A DNA stretch of 64,000 nt from Bacillota bacterium (GCA_023388495.1 JAEWGC010000039.1:62001-126000); one strand, 5' to 3'. Counted from the stretch's first letter, positions 7,682 through 15,043 are shown. Notes: generated by a model not told the origin, from the sequence alone. Translations and numbers: made by a program.

Positions 7682-8075
7682 AATATATAAATAAAAGTAG
7701 TACAAGCACTAAATATGCAATAGTAGATCATTGAAAACTAAATACAAAGTAGTTCAAGTACGTTACCCTTGTTGCCGTAATGGAAAAGCAATTAGTGAAC
7801 GGACAAAGTCCATAACAGCACTTAAAATAGATTGGTAATCTTTTTGCGAAAACCAATGAGGGGAAAATAATGATACTTCCATTCAGTCCTAGGTCATCCC
7901 ATGGAGAGTGGCTCGGTTTGAGAACGGAGAGTTACTATAGTGTTAGTGGACTTGAAAAATCTACTACAATTATGGTACTATGATATCTACTAACCATAGA
8001 TAGCTTGAAAACTTTTTAAATATATAAAAATAATAAATGCACTAGACTAAATTTCTAGTCTATTTATTATTTTTA
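7682..8075 (+). ncRNA. Candidate structured non-coding RNA, class unknown
   Basis: The 540 bases between genes at 7566 and 8110 hold no convincing open frame and are visibly less AT-rich than their surroundings between 7755 and 7935. The ends can pair (AAAAGT 7692-7697 with ACTTTT 8011-8016; CAAGC 7704-7708 with GCTTG 8003-8007). Internal helices include GGAC-AAA-GTCC at 7801-7811, ATTGGT with ACCAAT, CTCGGTT-TGAG-AACGGAG at 7912-7929, and a TAGTGGA/TCTACTA hairpin. A strong intrinsic terminator ends the unit. I see no T-box, tmRNA, 6S, RNase P or group I/II intron hallmarks. Confidence 0.6.
8029..8075 (+). terminator. Terminator of the candidate structured RNA
   Basis: AATAATAAAT (8029-8038) pairs with ATTTATTATT (8062-8071), and ACTAGA (8041-8046) pairs inside it with TCTAGT (8054-8059). 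The stem runs into TTTT. It separates the RNA from the alpha-CTD gene at 8110. Confidence 0.8.
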
Positions 8076-8109
8076 TAGAAATTTTAATATCAATTAATGG
8101 AGGTATAAT

Positions 8110-8517
8110 ATGGAGATTTCTAAAGCAATAGAGATATTAAAACGGCATAGACCTGTAGGTGCAATAAATGTAGGAGAAAAATCAGATAGCGATATAGAAG
8201 CATTTAATTTAGCAATAGAAATATTAGAAAAACAATTAGAAAAAAACAAGAAACTAGAAAAAGAAATTAACTTAAATATTAAAAAGACAATGAACGCAGA
8301 AGGATTGGCTGATGTTAATAAAATTAAAATATGGGATGTAGGCTTCAGTGCAAAAACTTATAGCTATCTAAGCAGAGTAAAAATACAAACTTTAGGTGAC
8401 ATAGCAGAGTTAACAGAAAAGGAACTTTTTGAAATTAGAAATCTAGGGAGAAAATCAATAGAAGAAATAAAAAATGTATTAGAGAATTATGGACTAAAAT
8501 TGAGAGAAGAGAAATAA
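8110..8517 (+). CDS. Small protein with RNA polymerase alpha-CTD-like domain
   Basis: The C-terminal ~60 of 135 residues (72-132) match the helix-hairpin-helix alpha-CTD of RNA polymerase: IWDVGFSAKTYSYL, then QTLGDIAELTEKEL, then the signature NLGRKSIEEI. In true alpha subunit this domain binds UP-element DNA and activators. The N-terminal ~65 residues are a helical region, part of it Lys/Glu-rich and possibly coiled coil, not the alpha N-terminal domain, so it cannot assemble polymerase as an alpha subunit does. A strong GGAGG site precedes the ATG. Such proteins occur in phages and mobile elements. A role in DNA binding or transcription control is inference. Confidence 0.75.
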   Translation: MEISKAIEILKRHRPVGAINVGEKSDSDIEAFNLAIEILEKQLEKNKKLEKEINLNIKKTMNAEGLADVNKIKIWDVGFSAKTYSYLSRVKIQTLGDIAELTEKELFEIRNLGRKSIEEIKNVLENYGLKLREEK

Positions 8518-8582
8518 AAATTTAAATACCCTAGTGTTAGATTAAATATAAGGAAGGAAAATTCTATATGAAAGAATTATAT

Positions 8583-8611
8583 TTGACATAAAAACGGGTA
8601 TTAAGTATAAT
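8583..8611 (+). promoter_or_regulatory. Promoter of the toxI RNA
   Basis: TTGACA at 8583-8588, a 17-base spacer and TATAAT at 8606-8611: a perfect sigma-A promoter starting transcription about 20-25 bases before the first ToxI repeat. A strong promoter is expected because the RNA antitoxin must exceed the toxin. Confidence 0.85.
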
Positions 8612-8639
8612 AATAGTAAAGATAGAGAACTATCATATT

Positions 8640-8719
8640 AAAGAGCGGTGAACTCCTACCAGTAAGTGGAGGATTAAAAGAGCGGTGAACTCCTACCAGT
8701 AAGTGGAGAATTAAAAGAG
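8640..8719 (+). ncRNA. toxI: ToxI antitoxin RNA: tandem pseudoknot repeats
   Basis: Two tandem copies (8640-8675 and 8676-8712) of a 36-37 nt unit containing GCGGTGAACTCCTACCAG and AAGTGGAG, plus the first bases of a third. Each unit can form an H-type pseudoknot: GGT pairs with ACC, and CTCC pairs with GGAG in interleaved order. Short A-rich linkers (TTAAAAGAG) separate the units. This is the architecture of ToxI/antiQ, which the cognate endoribonuclease cuts into single pseudoknots that then bind and inhibit it. Promoter upstream, terminator and toxN downstream. Confidence 0.85.
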
Positions 8720-8722
8720 ATG

Positions 8723-8750
8723 GGAGATAACAATTGTTATCTCCTTTAAT
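8723..8750 (+). terminator. Terminator between toxI and toxN
   Basis: GGAGATAACA and its mirror TGTTATCTCC form a 22-bp perfect palindrome (8723-8744) followed by TTTAAT. In type III systems a leaky terminator at this place sets the RNA antitoxin to toxin mRNA ratio. Confidence 0.85.
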
Positions 8751-8773
8751 ACTTAGGGGGACTAATATGCAAT

Positions 8774-9337
8774 ATGAAGAAACTAAGGATATATAGAGTA
8801 ACGGATGCCTATATAGAATATTTACGCAAATATGATAGTATAAATGTCAAAAAAAATAATAGTGAAAAGAGAGCTTATATAGGTATAGTTTTTCAGATTA
8901 ATAATATAAAGTATTTTGCACCATTGGCTTCTCCTAGACCTAAACATAGTAAAATGAAAGATAATATTGACTTTATTAAAATAAATAATGGTGAACATGG
9001 GGCAATCAATTTAAACAATATGATTCCAATAGCTAATGAAGGAATAATTAATTATAATATTAATAAAGAACCAGATAATGCATACCGTAACTTATTATAT
9101 CAACAGATTAGGTTTATAAATAAAAATGTAGAGAAAATAATTAATAATGCTAATAAACTTTACGAGAAAGTTACAAAATATAATACTTTTTTTAATTCAC
9201 GTTGTGCAAATTTTAAACTACTAGAACAAAAATGTTTAGAATATCCAATTTATTTACAATCAATTAAAGAAGTAGCTACTACAGTAGATGAAAACATACA
9301 TATTAATATAGAAGGTCAAGAGGAGCTAGAATTATAG
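8774..9337 (+). CDS. toxN: Type III toxin-antitoxin endoribonuclease ToxN/AbiQ family
   Basis: A 187-residue protein of the usual ToxN/AbiQ size and motif order: an N-terminal strand with VTDAYIEYLRKYD, then KRAYIGIVFQI, the signature YFAPLASPRPKH (S53 aligns with the essential serine of Pectobacterium ToxN), then INLNNMIPI, a long helix with YRNLLYQQIRFI, and NFKLLEQKC near the end. ToxN is an A-rich-site-cutting RNase held inactive by ToxI pseudoknots; phage infection frees it and the cell aborts the infection. The preceding tandem repeats and terminator confirm the locus. The stop codon lies inside its own terminator. Confidence 0.9.
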   Translation: MKKLRIYRVTDAYIEYLRKYDSINVKKNNSEKRAYIGIVFQINNIKYFAPLASPRPKHSKMKDNIDFIKINNGEHGAINLNNMIPIANEGIINYNINKEPDNAYRNLLYQQIRFINKNVEKIINNANKLYEKVTKYNTFFNSRCANFKLLEQKCLEYPIYLQSIKEVATTVDENIHINIEGQEELEL

Positions 9338-9349
9338 CTTCTTTTTTAT
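9321..9349 (+). terminator. Terminator overlapping the toxN stop
   Basis: GGAGCTA and TAGCTTC pair around GAATTA and are followed by TTTTTTATT. A closely similar module follows the gene ending at 10962. Confidence 0.75.
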
Positions 9350-9381
9350 TATATAAATAAAAAGTTATAGGGGGTATTGTG

Positions 9382-9687
9382 ATGGAGTCTTATGTATTAG
9401 ATAATTTAGTTAAATATCACTGCTTTGGATGTGATAAGGAATTTATCTTAAGCGAGTACCAAGTTGGAAATGCAGCTAAAAAGATAATATGCCCTTATTG
9501 TCATGGACAAGATATAGAGCCATATGTTTTTTTAGATGAAGATGATGATTTATTATATGAATTAGGGTGCATGGGAATAGGACATCATGAAGATCCAGAA
9601 GAAGAAGCAATAGCATTTCAACGAACTTGGGGTCGGATTATAGAATTGAGAATAGAAAGGGAAATAAAAAAGCTTAAAGGAATATAA
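9382..9687 (+). CDS. Hypothetical small zinc-ribbon protein
   Basis: About 101 residues with an N-terminal zinc ribbon: HCFGCDKEF, then CPYCHGQDIE near residues 13-45. An acidic stretch (DEDDD) and a helical, charged C-terminus follow. A GTG at 9379 is in frame, but the ATG at 9382 is better spaced from the GGGGG ribosome binding site. Proteins of this shape are common in phages and integrative elements. I do not recognise a specific family; nucleic-acid binding is plausible from the ribbon alone. Confidence 0.6.
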   Translation: MESYVLDNLVKYHCFGCDKEFILSEYQVGNAAKKIICPYCHGQDIEPYVFLDEDDDLLYELGCMGIGHHEDPEEEAIAFQRTWGRIIELRIEREIKKLKGI

Positions 9688-9756
9688 CAAATTTACTTGA
9701 AAAGAAGGAATCTTTACTTTTTTATCGAATTATATAATAAGGGATAAAAAGGGACT

Positions 9757-10962
9757 ATGGAAATAATAGATCCACCAAATATAAAAGATAGGGTACAATG
9801 TTCATTGTGTGGAAGCCCTAACGTATACATTTTTTATATAGTAAATAGAATTAATGATATAAAATTAAATGTGGGATCAGAATGTATTCTTAAATTTCCT
9901 AAAATAGATAATAGATTACCTGAGGGAATGACATTAAGACAGGTTAAAAATAAAGCCGCTAGAGAATACAACAAGCTAAGGAGATTAGAAACATTTAATC
10001 AAAGGTATCCAAACGCAAAAAACATGTTGTCAAACTGGAGAAAAGAGTATAACAATCTACCTATAATCCTACCTACAAACTTACACAATAGCATAATTGA
10101 AATATATGATAGACTAAATCAAATTTTTGATAATTATATAGATGGAAAATGCTCAAATGAGGACTTAAATAAATTTGGAGAACTTATTTCTGAGAGAGAA
10201 GCATTGATGACTCAAGCAACTGGTTTTATAAAAAAGAATATTCATAATAAGTTTATATTTACAAAGGAAATATATGATTGGATTTTAAACCATAGTATTC
10301 ATAAAGAGAGATTAATTAGGATAATAAGAGATAATTCATCTTTACTAAATGCAGAGACCATATCATTTATATATGAAGATAATTTTTTGAATAGTATTCT
10401 TGAAGACTTCAAATTAATGATATTAGATACAAGAATATCTATAGAAAAATTGGAAGAAAGTAATATTTATTTTAAATTTAAAGATAAACAACGTAGATTG
10501 GAGTGTCAATTATATTTATCCAAGGAAGATTTCATGAAATATTATGGAAGCAAAGTAATGGAGAGGACTCCCAAAATAGAAGAGATTGAAATAGTTTCGA
10601 AAGCTAAACTTGTTGCTAGTGAGGATAATTTTAATGAAATTAAAGAAGAATTGAAACAAATATTAAGAGGAAGTAAATTTAGTGTATACCTAGACTTATA
10701 TAATATGAAATACGGTCTAGAGTTTACAAATATAGAAGCAAATATTTTTACTGATAGAATAGATCCTAATACGTTCTTTAATGCTCAAAAAGATAGAATT
10801 ATACTGAGTGGACAGAAGTCTAGAGAAGAGATTTGCGAAGTTATATCATCAATAAAAAACTGGAGACCTTTGAGCGATAAGGTAAAATATGATATTGGAA
10901 ATATAACTAAGAAACCAGAGGATGAAGACTTTAAATCAAGAGAAGAATTATCAGAGGTCTAG
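9757..10962 (+). CDS. Hypothetical protein with N-terminal zinc-finger motif
   Basis: A 401-residue protein. The N-terminus carries CSLCG (C15, C18) and LNVGSECILKF (C43). This VGSEC spacing is seen in uncharacterised phage proteins and looks like an incomplete or treble-clef zinc site with a fourth ligand outside Cys. The remaining ~330 residues are helical and charged with no motif I can name. The start is uncertain because the nearest GGGA is only two bases from the ATG; an AAGGGAT 12 bases upstream may serve. It ends with a terminator related to that of toxN. Function unknown. Confidence 0.55.
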   Translation: MEIIDPPNIKDRVQCSLCGSPNVYIFYIVNRINDIKLNVGSECILKFPKIDNRLPEGMTLRQVKNKAAREYNKLRRLETFNQRYPNAKNMLSNWRKEYNNLPIILPTNLHNSIIEIYDRLNQIFDNYIDGKCSNEDLNKFGELISEREALMTQATGFIKKNIHNKFIFTKEIYDWILNHSIHKERLIRIIRDNSSLLNAETISFIYEDNFLNSILEDFKLMILDTRISIEKLEESNIYFKFKDKQRRLECQLYLSKEDFMKYYGSKVMERTPKIEEIEIVSKAKLVASEDNFNEIKEELKQILRGSKFSVYLDLYNMKYGLEFTNIEANIFTDRIDPNTFFNAQKDRIILSGQKSREEICEVISSIKNWRPLSDKVKYDIGNITKKPEDEDFKSREELSEV

Positions 10963-10990
10963 ATAAATTAATAGGGAGTTAGATGAAGAG

Positions 10991-11017
10991 GAGCTAAAAA
11001 GTTAGCTTCTTTTTTAT
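10991..11017 (+). terminator. Terminator
   Basis: AGCTAA and TTAGCT form a stem with a four-base loop, followed by TCTTTTTTATT. The stem and the following ~30 bases resemble the toxN terminator region at 9319-9367. Confidence 0.7.
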
Positions 11018-11095
11018 TTATACAAATGAAAAAGTTATTATTTTGTTGTGAAACAAGCATTATTTCTCATACATATAACTAATGGAGGTGGTGAA

Positions 11096-11224
11096 ATGAA
11101 AAAAAAAGACAAAATTATCGTAGAAGAAAAATTTTCATTTGTAGACGAGGAAAAAAGGAAGAATAAGTTTAATGAGCTTTTTATAAAAGTGATAAAGAAA
11201 ACTGAAAAGACAAAGATTGCATAA
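11096..11224 (+). CDS. Small basic protein preceding the recombinase
   Basis: A 42-residue frame of highly charged, Lys/Glu-rich composition (start MKKKDKIIVEEKFSFVDEE). It has an excellent ribosome binding site (GGAGGTGGTG three bases before the ATG), which the opposite-strand frame over the same bases lacks. Coiled-coil or DNA-associated protein is possible. Its place just before a large serine recombinase would suit an accessory or excision factor, but recombination directionality factors are too variable to call from sequence. Confidence 0.5.
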   Translation: MKKKDKIIVEEKFSFVDEEKRKNKFNELFIKVIKKTEKTKIA

Positions 11225-11235
11225 TTATTGATTGA

Positions 11236-11382
11236 AACCACTTATTTTGTTATAACGAAAAGGTAAGTTCTACTTTATTATTTTGTTAATATGAACTTTC
11301 CGTACTTGAGTTTCAACAAAGGCTACCTTATAATGTTTATAGGAGCCTTTGTTATACTGAGCGTAGGACAAAGTAAGTGGTT
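11236..11382 (+). promoter_or_regulatory. Inverted-repeat leader upstream of the recombinase
   Basis: Three nested or serial inverted repeats. AACCACTTATTTTGT (11236-11250) faces ACAAAGTAAGTGGTT (11368-11382) with 14 of 15 pairs. AAGTTC (11265) faces GAACTT (11293). ACAAAGGCT (11316-11324) faces AGCCTTTGT (11344-11352) perfectly. The segment could be a folded mRNA leader, a recombinase-binding site, or both. Confidence 0.55.
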
Positions 11383-11412
11383 ATATCTCTTTAGAAGGGA
11401 GGTATAATCAAG

Positions 11413-12984
11413 TTGAAGGTAGCTATATATTGTAGACTTTCAGATGAAGATGATAACAAGACTAATCCAAATGATGAGTCCGAAAGTATTCAAAATCAAA
11501 AATCTCTCTTAGAGGGATATGTGATGGCCAATGGTTGGGTGATATATGATTATTATATTGACGATGATTGGTCTGGTGCAGATGCTGATAGGCCAGATTG
11601 GAATAGGTTATTAAAGGATGCAGAGGAAAGAAAATTTAATATAGTACTATGCAAGAGTCAGTCTAGATTTACCAGGGATATGATTGCAGTTGAGAAATAT
11701 TTACATGGTAAGTTTTTAGAATGGAATGTAAGGTTTATTGGTCTAGTTGATAATGCTGATACCAACAATAAAGGAAATAAAAAACAAAGGCAAATACTAG
11801 GTTTGACCAATGAATGGTACCTAGAGGATATATCTGACAATATAAGGGCTGTATTTGACTCTAAGAGAAAGGCAGGAGAGTTTATAGGGGGATTTGCCAC
11901 CTATGGATATATGAAAGATCCTGAGGACAATGATAAGTTTATAATCGATGAAGAAGCAGCTGAGGTAGTGCGTATGATATATAATTGGTATCTGGAAGGA
12001 TTTGGTCCCCAAGCTATCTCAACTAAGCTAAACGATCTTAGGATATTAAATCCTACTATGCATAAGAGAAAAGCAGGGCTTAACTTTAAGATAAGTGTAG
12101 AAAATACTGGATTTTGGAACAAGACTACTGTTAGAAGGATTTTGAAAAATCCTATGTACTTAGGTCATATGGTACAAGGGAGAAAGAGAAAACTTAGCTA
12201 TAAGTCTAAGAAGTTTATTGAGGTACCTGAAGAAGAATGGTTTATTGTAGAAAATACTCATGAACCAATTATTGAAGAGTCAGTGTTTGATGAAGTTCAA
12301 AGACGTATGGAGAGTAGACCAAGAAGTTCTGGGCTTGGAAAGCCTCATGTATTTGCTAGGAAACTATTATGCTTAGATTGTGGTAGCAATATGAATAGAG
12401 GTTCTAGTAAGAGTAAAAAGGGTGTTAGATTCTCATATTATAGATGTAAACTCTATTTGGAAAGCCCTACAGATGATAAGCAGTGTACTTCTCATTATAT
12501 TATGGCTAGGGATTTAGAAGAAATTATTTTAGCTAAGATAAAGGACTACATAAATAGTTATTTAGATGAAGAGTCTGCAATAAATTCATTAAGTTTGGAA
12601 ATTGAAATAGATAATAAAATCAAGTCATTAAAGAAAGAATTAAGCAGAATCCAATCTAATATTAATGAACAAGAAAAAGTTATTGAATCTTTATATATTG
12701 ATAAGGTTAAGGGTATAATTACTGATGAGATGTTTATTAATTTTAGCAGAAAGTTTAGTGAAGAAAAAGATGCTAATATACTCAGAAAAAAAGAGATTGA
12801 AAATAAGATACAACCTCTTATTAAAAAAAACAATGCAAAGGATCAATGGAAGGAGACTTTGCTTAAGTTTACAAGCGTCGATAAACTTTCTCATACCATG
12901 GTAAATGAGTTGATTGATTTTATTGAAATTGGTGAAAAAGATGAAGAAGGTAAAAGAATAATTAGGGTTCATTGGTTGTTCTAG
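11413..12984 (+). CDS. Large serine site-specific recombinase (integrase)
   Basis: A 523-residue large serine recombinase. The resolvase catalytic domain spans ~1-155 (YCRLS with S10 as nucleophile and R8; then SQSRFTRD). The recombinase domain ~160-270 includes FATYGYMKDP and TVRRILKNPMYLGHMVQGR. A zinc ribbon has CLDC at 320-323, C345 and C358. A long coiled coil covers ~390-470. It integrates and excises the element between att sites by paired double-strand cuts. The start is TTG after AGGGAGGT; no ATG lies nearby. The stop is only 30 bases from the interrupted chromosomal gene, so it marks the element end. Confidence 0.92.
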   Translation: MKVAIYCRLSDEDDNKTNPNDESESIQNQKSLLEGYVMANGWVIYDYYIDDDWSGADADRPDWNRLLKDAEERKFNIVLCKSQSRFTRDMIAVEKYLHGKFLEWNVRFIGLVDNADTNNKGNKKQRQILGLTNEWYLEDISDNIRAVFDSKRKAGEFIGGFATYGYMKDPEDNDKFIIDEEAAEVVRMIYNWYLEGFGPQAISTKLNDLRILNPTMHKRKAGLNFKISVENTGFWNKTTVRRILKNPMYLGHMVQGRKRKLSYKSKKFIEVPEEEWFIVENTHEPIIEESVFDEVQRRMESRPRSSGLGKPHVFARKLLCLDCGSNMNRGSSKSKKGVRFSYYRCKLYLESPTDDKQCTSHYIMARDLEEIILAKIKDYINSYLDEESAINSLSLEIEIDNKIKSLKKELSRIQSNINEQEKVIESLYIDKVKGIITDEMFINFSRKFSEEKDANILRKKEIENKIQPLIKKNNAKDQWKETLLKFTSVDKLSHTMVNELIDFIEIGEKDEEGKRIIRVHWLF

Positions 12985-13013
12985 GAGTGTGTTAAGAAAC
13001 ACTTGCTCATAGC
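12985..13013. other. Element-chromosome junction (attachment-site region)
   Basis: Between the recombinase stop and the point where similarity to the ATPase gene resumes lie ~29 bases containing AGTGT-N8-ACACT (12986-13003). The interrupted reading frame is open from 12996 (after TAA at 12993) and reads HSMDPAYPG across 13008-13034, which fits the expected protein. The crossover is therefore at or just before ~13000-13010. Confidence 0.6.
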
Positions 13014-13799
13014 ATGGATCCAGCTTATCCAGGAATGACAGATAAAGTAGTTGATTTAGCTCAGTTTATAGATGAAACTAAGATGGAAGGTAAAAAAGAA
13101 ATTATATCTAAAGCTAAAGCAAATAATAAAATAGCATATCAAAGAGCCTTCAGTTATTTTAAAGCCGCAAGGATCATCTATGATCAAATAGCAGATGATA
13201 ATAGAAGAATGTTGGATATGAAAGGAATAAATAGTGAATCTAGAGATTTAATAGAAGAAGTTTTTAATAAAAAGGAAATTCCAGTTGATTCTAATGGATT
13301 TAAGGAAAGATATCTATTCTCTACAGCCTATACACCAAGTGGATTTGTAGACTATACAAAAACTATTTTAGAGTGGGTACCAAATCTTTATTATATTAAT
13401 GGAGAAATAGGAACTGGAAAAGATATCTTATTGAATAGGATTCTAGAAGAAGCAAAAATAAGAGATTGTACTGTTGAAGTATATCTTAATTCATTTATAC
13501 CAGATAAAATTGAATCTTTGTATATTAAGGAATTAGATACAATAATAACAGCAGATAAAAATGGAGAAAGTCTTGCACAATCAAAGATAGATCTTAACAA
13601 ATACTTTGATAGTAGTAATATAAATAAAGAGGATTATGATTTATTTAATTTATTAGTTGATAAAGGAATAAAATCTTTAGGTGGAGCAAAGGAAAATCAC
13701 TTCATCTTAGAAAAATCATATGGGCCAACAATTAATTATAAGGAAATAGATAGAGTAAGAGAAGAGATATATAAGGAAATCTTAAGTTATATAGAATAA
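13005..13799 (+). pseudogene. 3' part of a PRK06851-type ATPase gene, interrupted by the element
   Basis: The frame encodes the last ~265 residues of an ATPase whose full-length relatives are about 365 residues with two P-loop halves. It begins at the motif HSMDPAYPG (HVVDPKxPG in intact proteins), continues with VVDLAQFID and YFKAARIIYDQI, and contains the second-half P-loop YYINGEIGTGK. The first half, including the first P-loop and the normal start, is missing; the serine recombinase lies directly upstream. An ATG at 13014 exists but has no ribosome binding site. The second P-loop ends GKD rather than GKS/T. It sits beside an alaX-like gene. Excision of the element could restore the gene. 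Confidence 0.8.
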
Positions 13800-13838
13800 G
13801 ATAATGGCGGATATTATATCTGCCATTATCTTATTTGT
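13795..13838. terminator. Long bidirectional terminator
   Basis: AATAAGATAATGGC pairs with GCCATTATCTTATT, and inside it GATAT pairs with ATATC: about 19 paired positions over 41 bases. It lies between the convergent truncated ATPase gene and the alaX-like gene. Confidence 0.8.
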
Positions 13839-13843
13839 ATTTC

Positions 13844-15043
13844 TTAATTTATAGCATTTTTAATTTTTTCAAAGAATTCATTAAGAAGTCTTTGTAAGTC
13901 ATCTCTTAAACATTTGCCTTGAACCGTAAGTGGGCTACCGCCGCCTTTAACTTCAAATTCCTCGGAAATTTCTTTGAAGATATCCTTAAGGCGTATATCT
14001 AAATCCTTTGATATACTAACAAAAAATTGTCCTTCATTTTCGGAAGTGGAACCATAAATCTGGATTAAATTATTTACATTACTCAAATAGTTTGATATTG
14101 AATTAATTTCTTTTAGATCCATATCATCAAAGATTTTAAAAATAAAAGGAATCTCCTTTATTTTAATAGAGTTTCTTAATAGTTCTTCCCCTCTATGTCT
14201 ATGTATTTCCATTCGAAGGTTTTTATTTGTTTTTTCAAGTTCTTCTTTTTGATTATATAATAATTGGACTTTTTCTAGGACGTCTGTATCCTTTGAAGAA
14301 AGCAACAAGCCAATCTCTTTGATAGCCTTGCTTTTCCATCTATAGTCGAAAAGAGCCCTGTTTCCACAAACAAATTCAATTCTAATATTACCCTTATATT
14401 TTTCCCATTTTCGTATTTTAATAAGTCCTATTTCTCCAGTGTTTCTTAGATGAGTACCAGCACAGGGGGAAAAATCTATATTATCAATTTCTACAATACG
14501 GATATTAGAGTTTACAGTAGGTTGCTTTCTAACGGGAATTTTCTCAATATCATTTTTTTCAATATAATAGGATTTGATTTCAAAATTTGAGGATATTATC
14601 CTATTTATATATATCTCAATTTTCTCTGCTTCTTCTTCTGATAATTCGGGAAGAGTAACATCAATATAGACATAGTCTCCTCCTATGTGAAATCCAACAG
14701 TTTCACCATTATATAATTTATAAAATGCAGCTGATAAAAGATGCTGACCAGTATGTTGCTGCATATTATCCAGTCTATTTTCCCAATCTATATTTAATAT
14801 TACCTTATCGCTATGGATATTTTCTTTAACTACATGTATTATCTCTAGATCTTCTTCATAGACCTCTAATACCTGTACACCATTTATAGTACCCTTGTCT
14901 CCAGGTTGCCCTCCAGATAAATGAGGATAAAAAACAGTCCTATTAAGTTTTACATAATATTTACCATCTTTATAAATTTTATCAACTATCCTTGCATCAA
15001 TTTCTCGTAAATAAGGATTGTCTAGATAAAGTTTCTGAGTCAT
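13844..15043 (-). CDS. Alanyl-tRNA editing protein (AlaX-L type, with DHHA1 domain)
   Basis: A 399-residue free-standing editing protein that hydrolyses mischarged Ser- or Gly-tRNA(Ala). The N-terminal OB-like domain resembles the C-terminal half of AlaRS (VFYPHLSGGQPGDKG near residue 37). The zinc-binding editing site is HTGQH (H97, H101) with CAGTH (C194, H198). A coiled coil follows at ~240-285, and the DHHA1 domain ends with the glycine-rich VKGGGSP near residue 370. An AAGGGGATGG ribosome binding site precedes the ATG. The PRK06851-type ATPase gene is its usual neighbour in clostridia, as seen here. Confidence 0.88.
   Translation of the reverse strand: MTQKLYLDNPYLREIDARIVDKIYKDGKYYVKLNRTVFYPHLSGGQPGDKGTINGVQVLEVYEEDLEIIHVVKENIHSDKVILNIDWENRLDNMQQHTGQHLLSAAFYKLYNGETVGFHIGGDYVYIDVTLPELSEEEAEKIEIYINRIISSNFEIKSYYIEKNDIEKIPVRKQPTVNSNIRIVEIDNIDFSPCAGTHLRNTGEIGLIKIRKWEKYKGNIRIEFVCGNRALFDYRWKSKAIKEIGLLLSSKDTDVLEKVQLLYNQKEELEKTNKNLRMEIHRHRGEELLRNSIKIKEIPFIFKIFDDMDLKEINSISNYLSNVNNLIQIYGSTSENEGQFFVSISKDLDIRLKDIFKEISEEFEVKGGGSPLTVQGKCLRDDLQRLLNEFFEKIKNAIN

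Noticed and set aside
7682..8075. Group I or II intron, or an IS200/605-guide RNA
   Set aside because: No domain V-like or P7-like core, no intron-encoded protein and no transposase or TnpB gene nearby.
8640..8719. CRISPR-like direct repeats
   Set aside because: There are only two complete units with no unique spacers, and each unit folds as a pseudoknot before a ToxN gene, so they are ToxI.
8767..8793. ATG at 8767 as the toxN start
   Set aside because: It is out of frame and meets a stop after nine codons; ATG 8774 opens the ToxN frame.
11038..11241. A 67-residue minus-strand open frame
   Set aside because: It has no ribosome binding site, and the opposite strand carries a short gene with an excellent one.
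13014..13799. The ATPase remnant as an intact gene starting at ATG 13014
   Set aside because: No ribosome binding site, first P-loop half missing, and protein similarity continues upstream of this ATG to the element junction.
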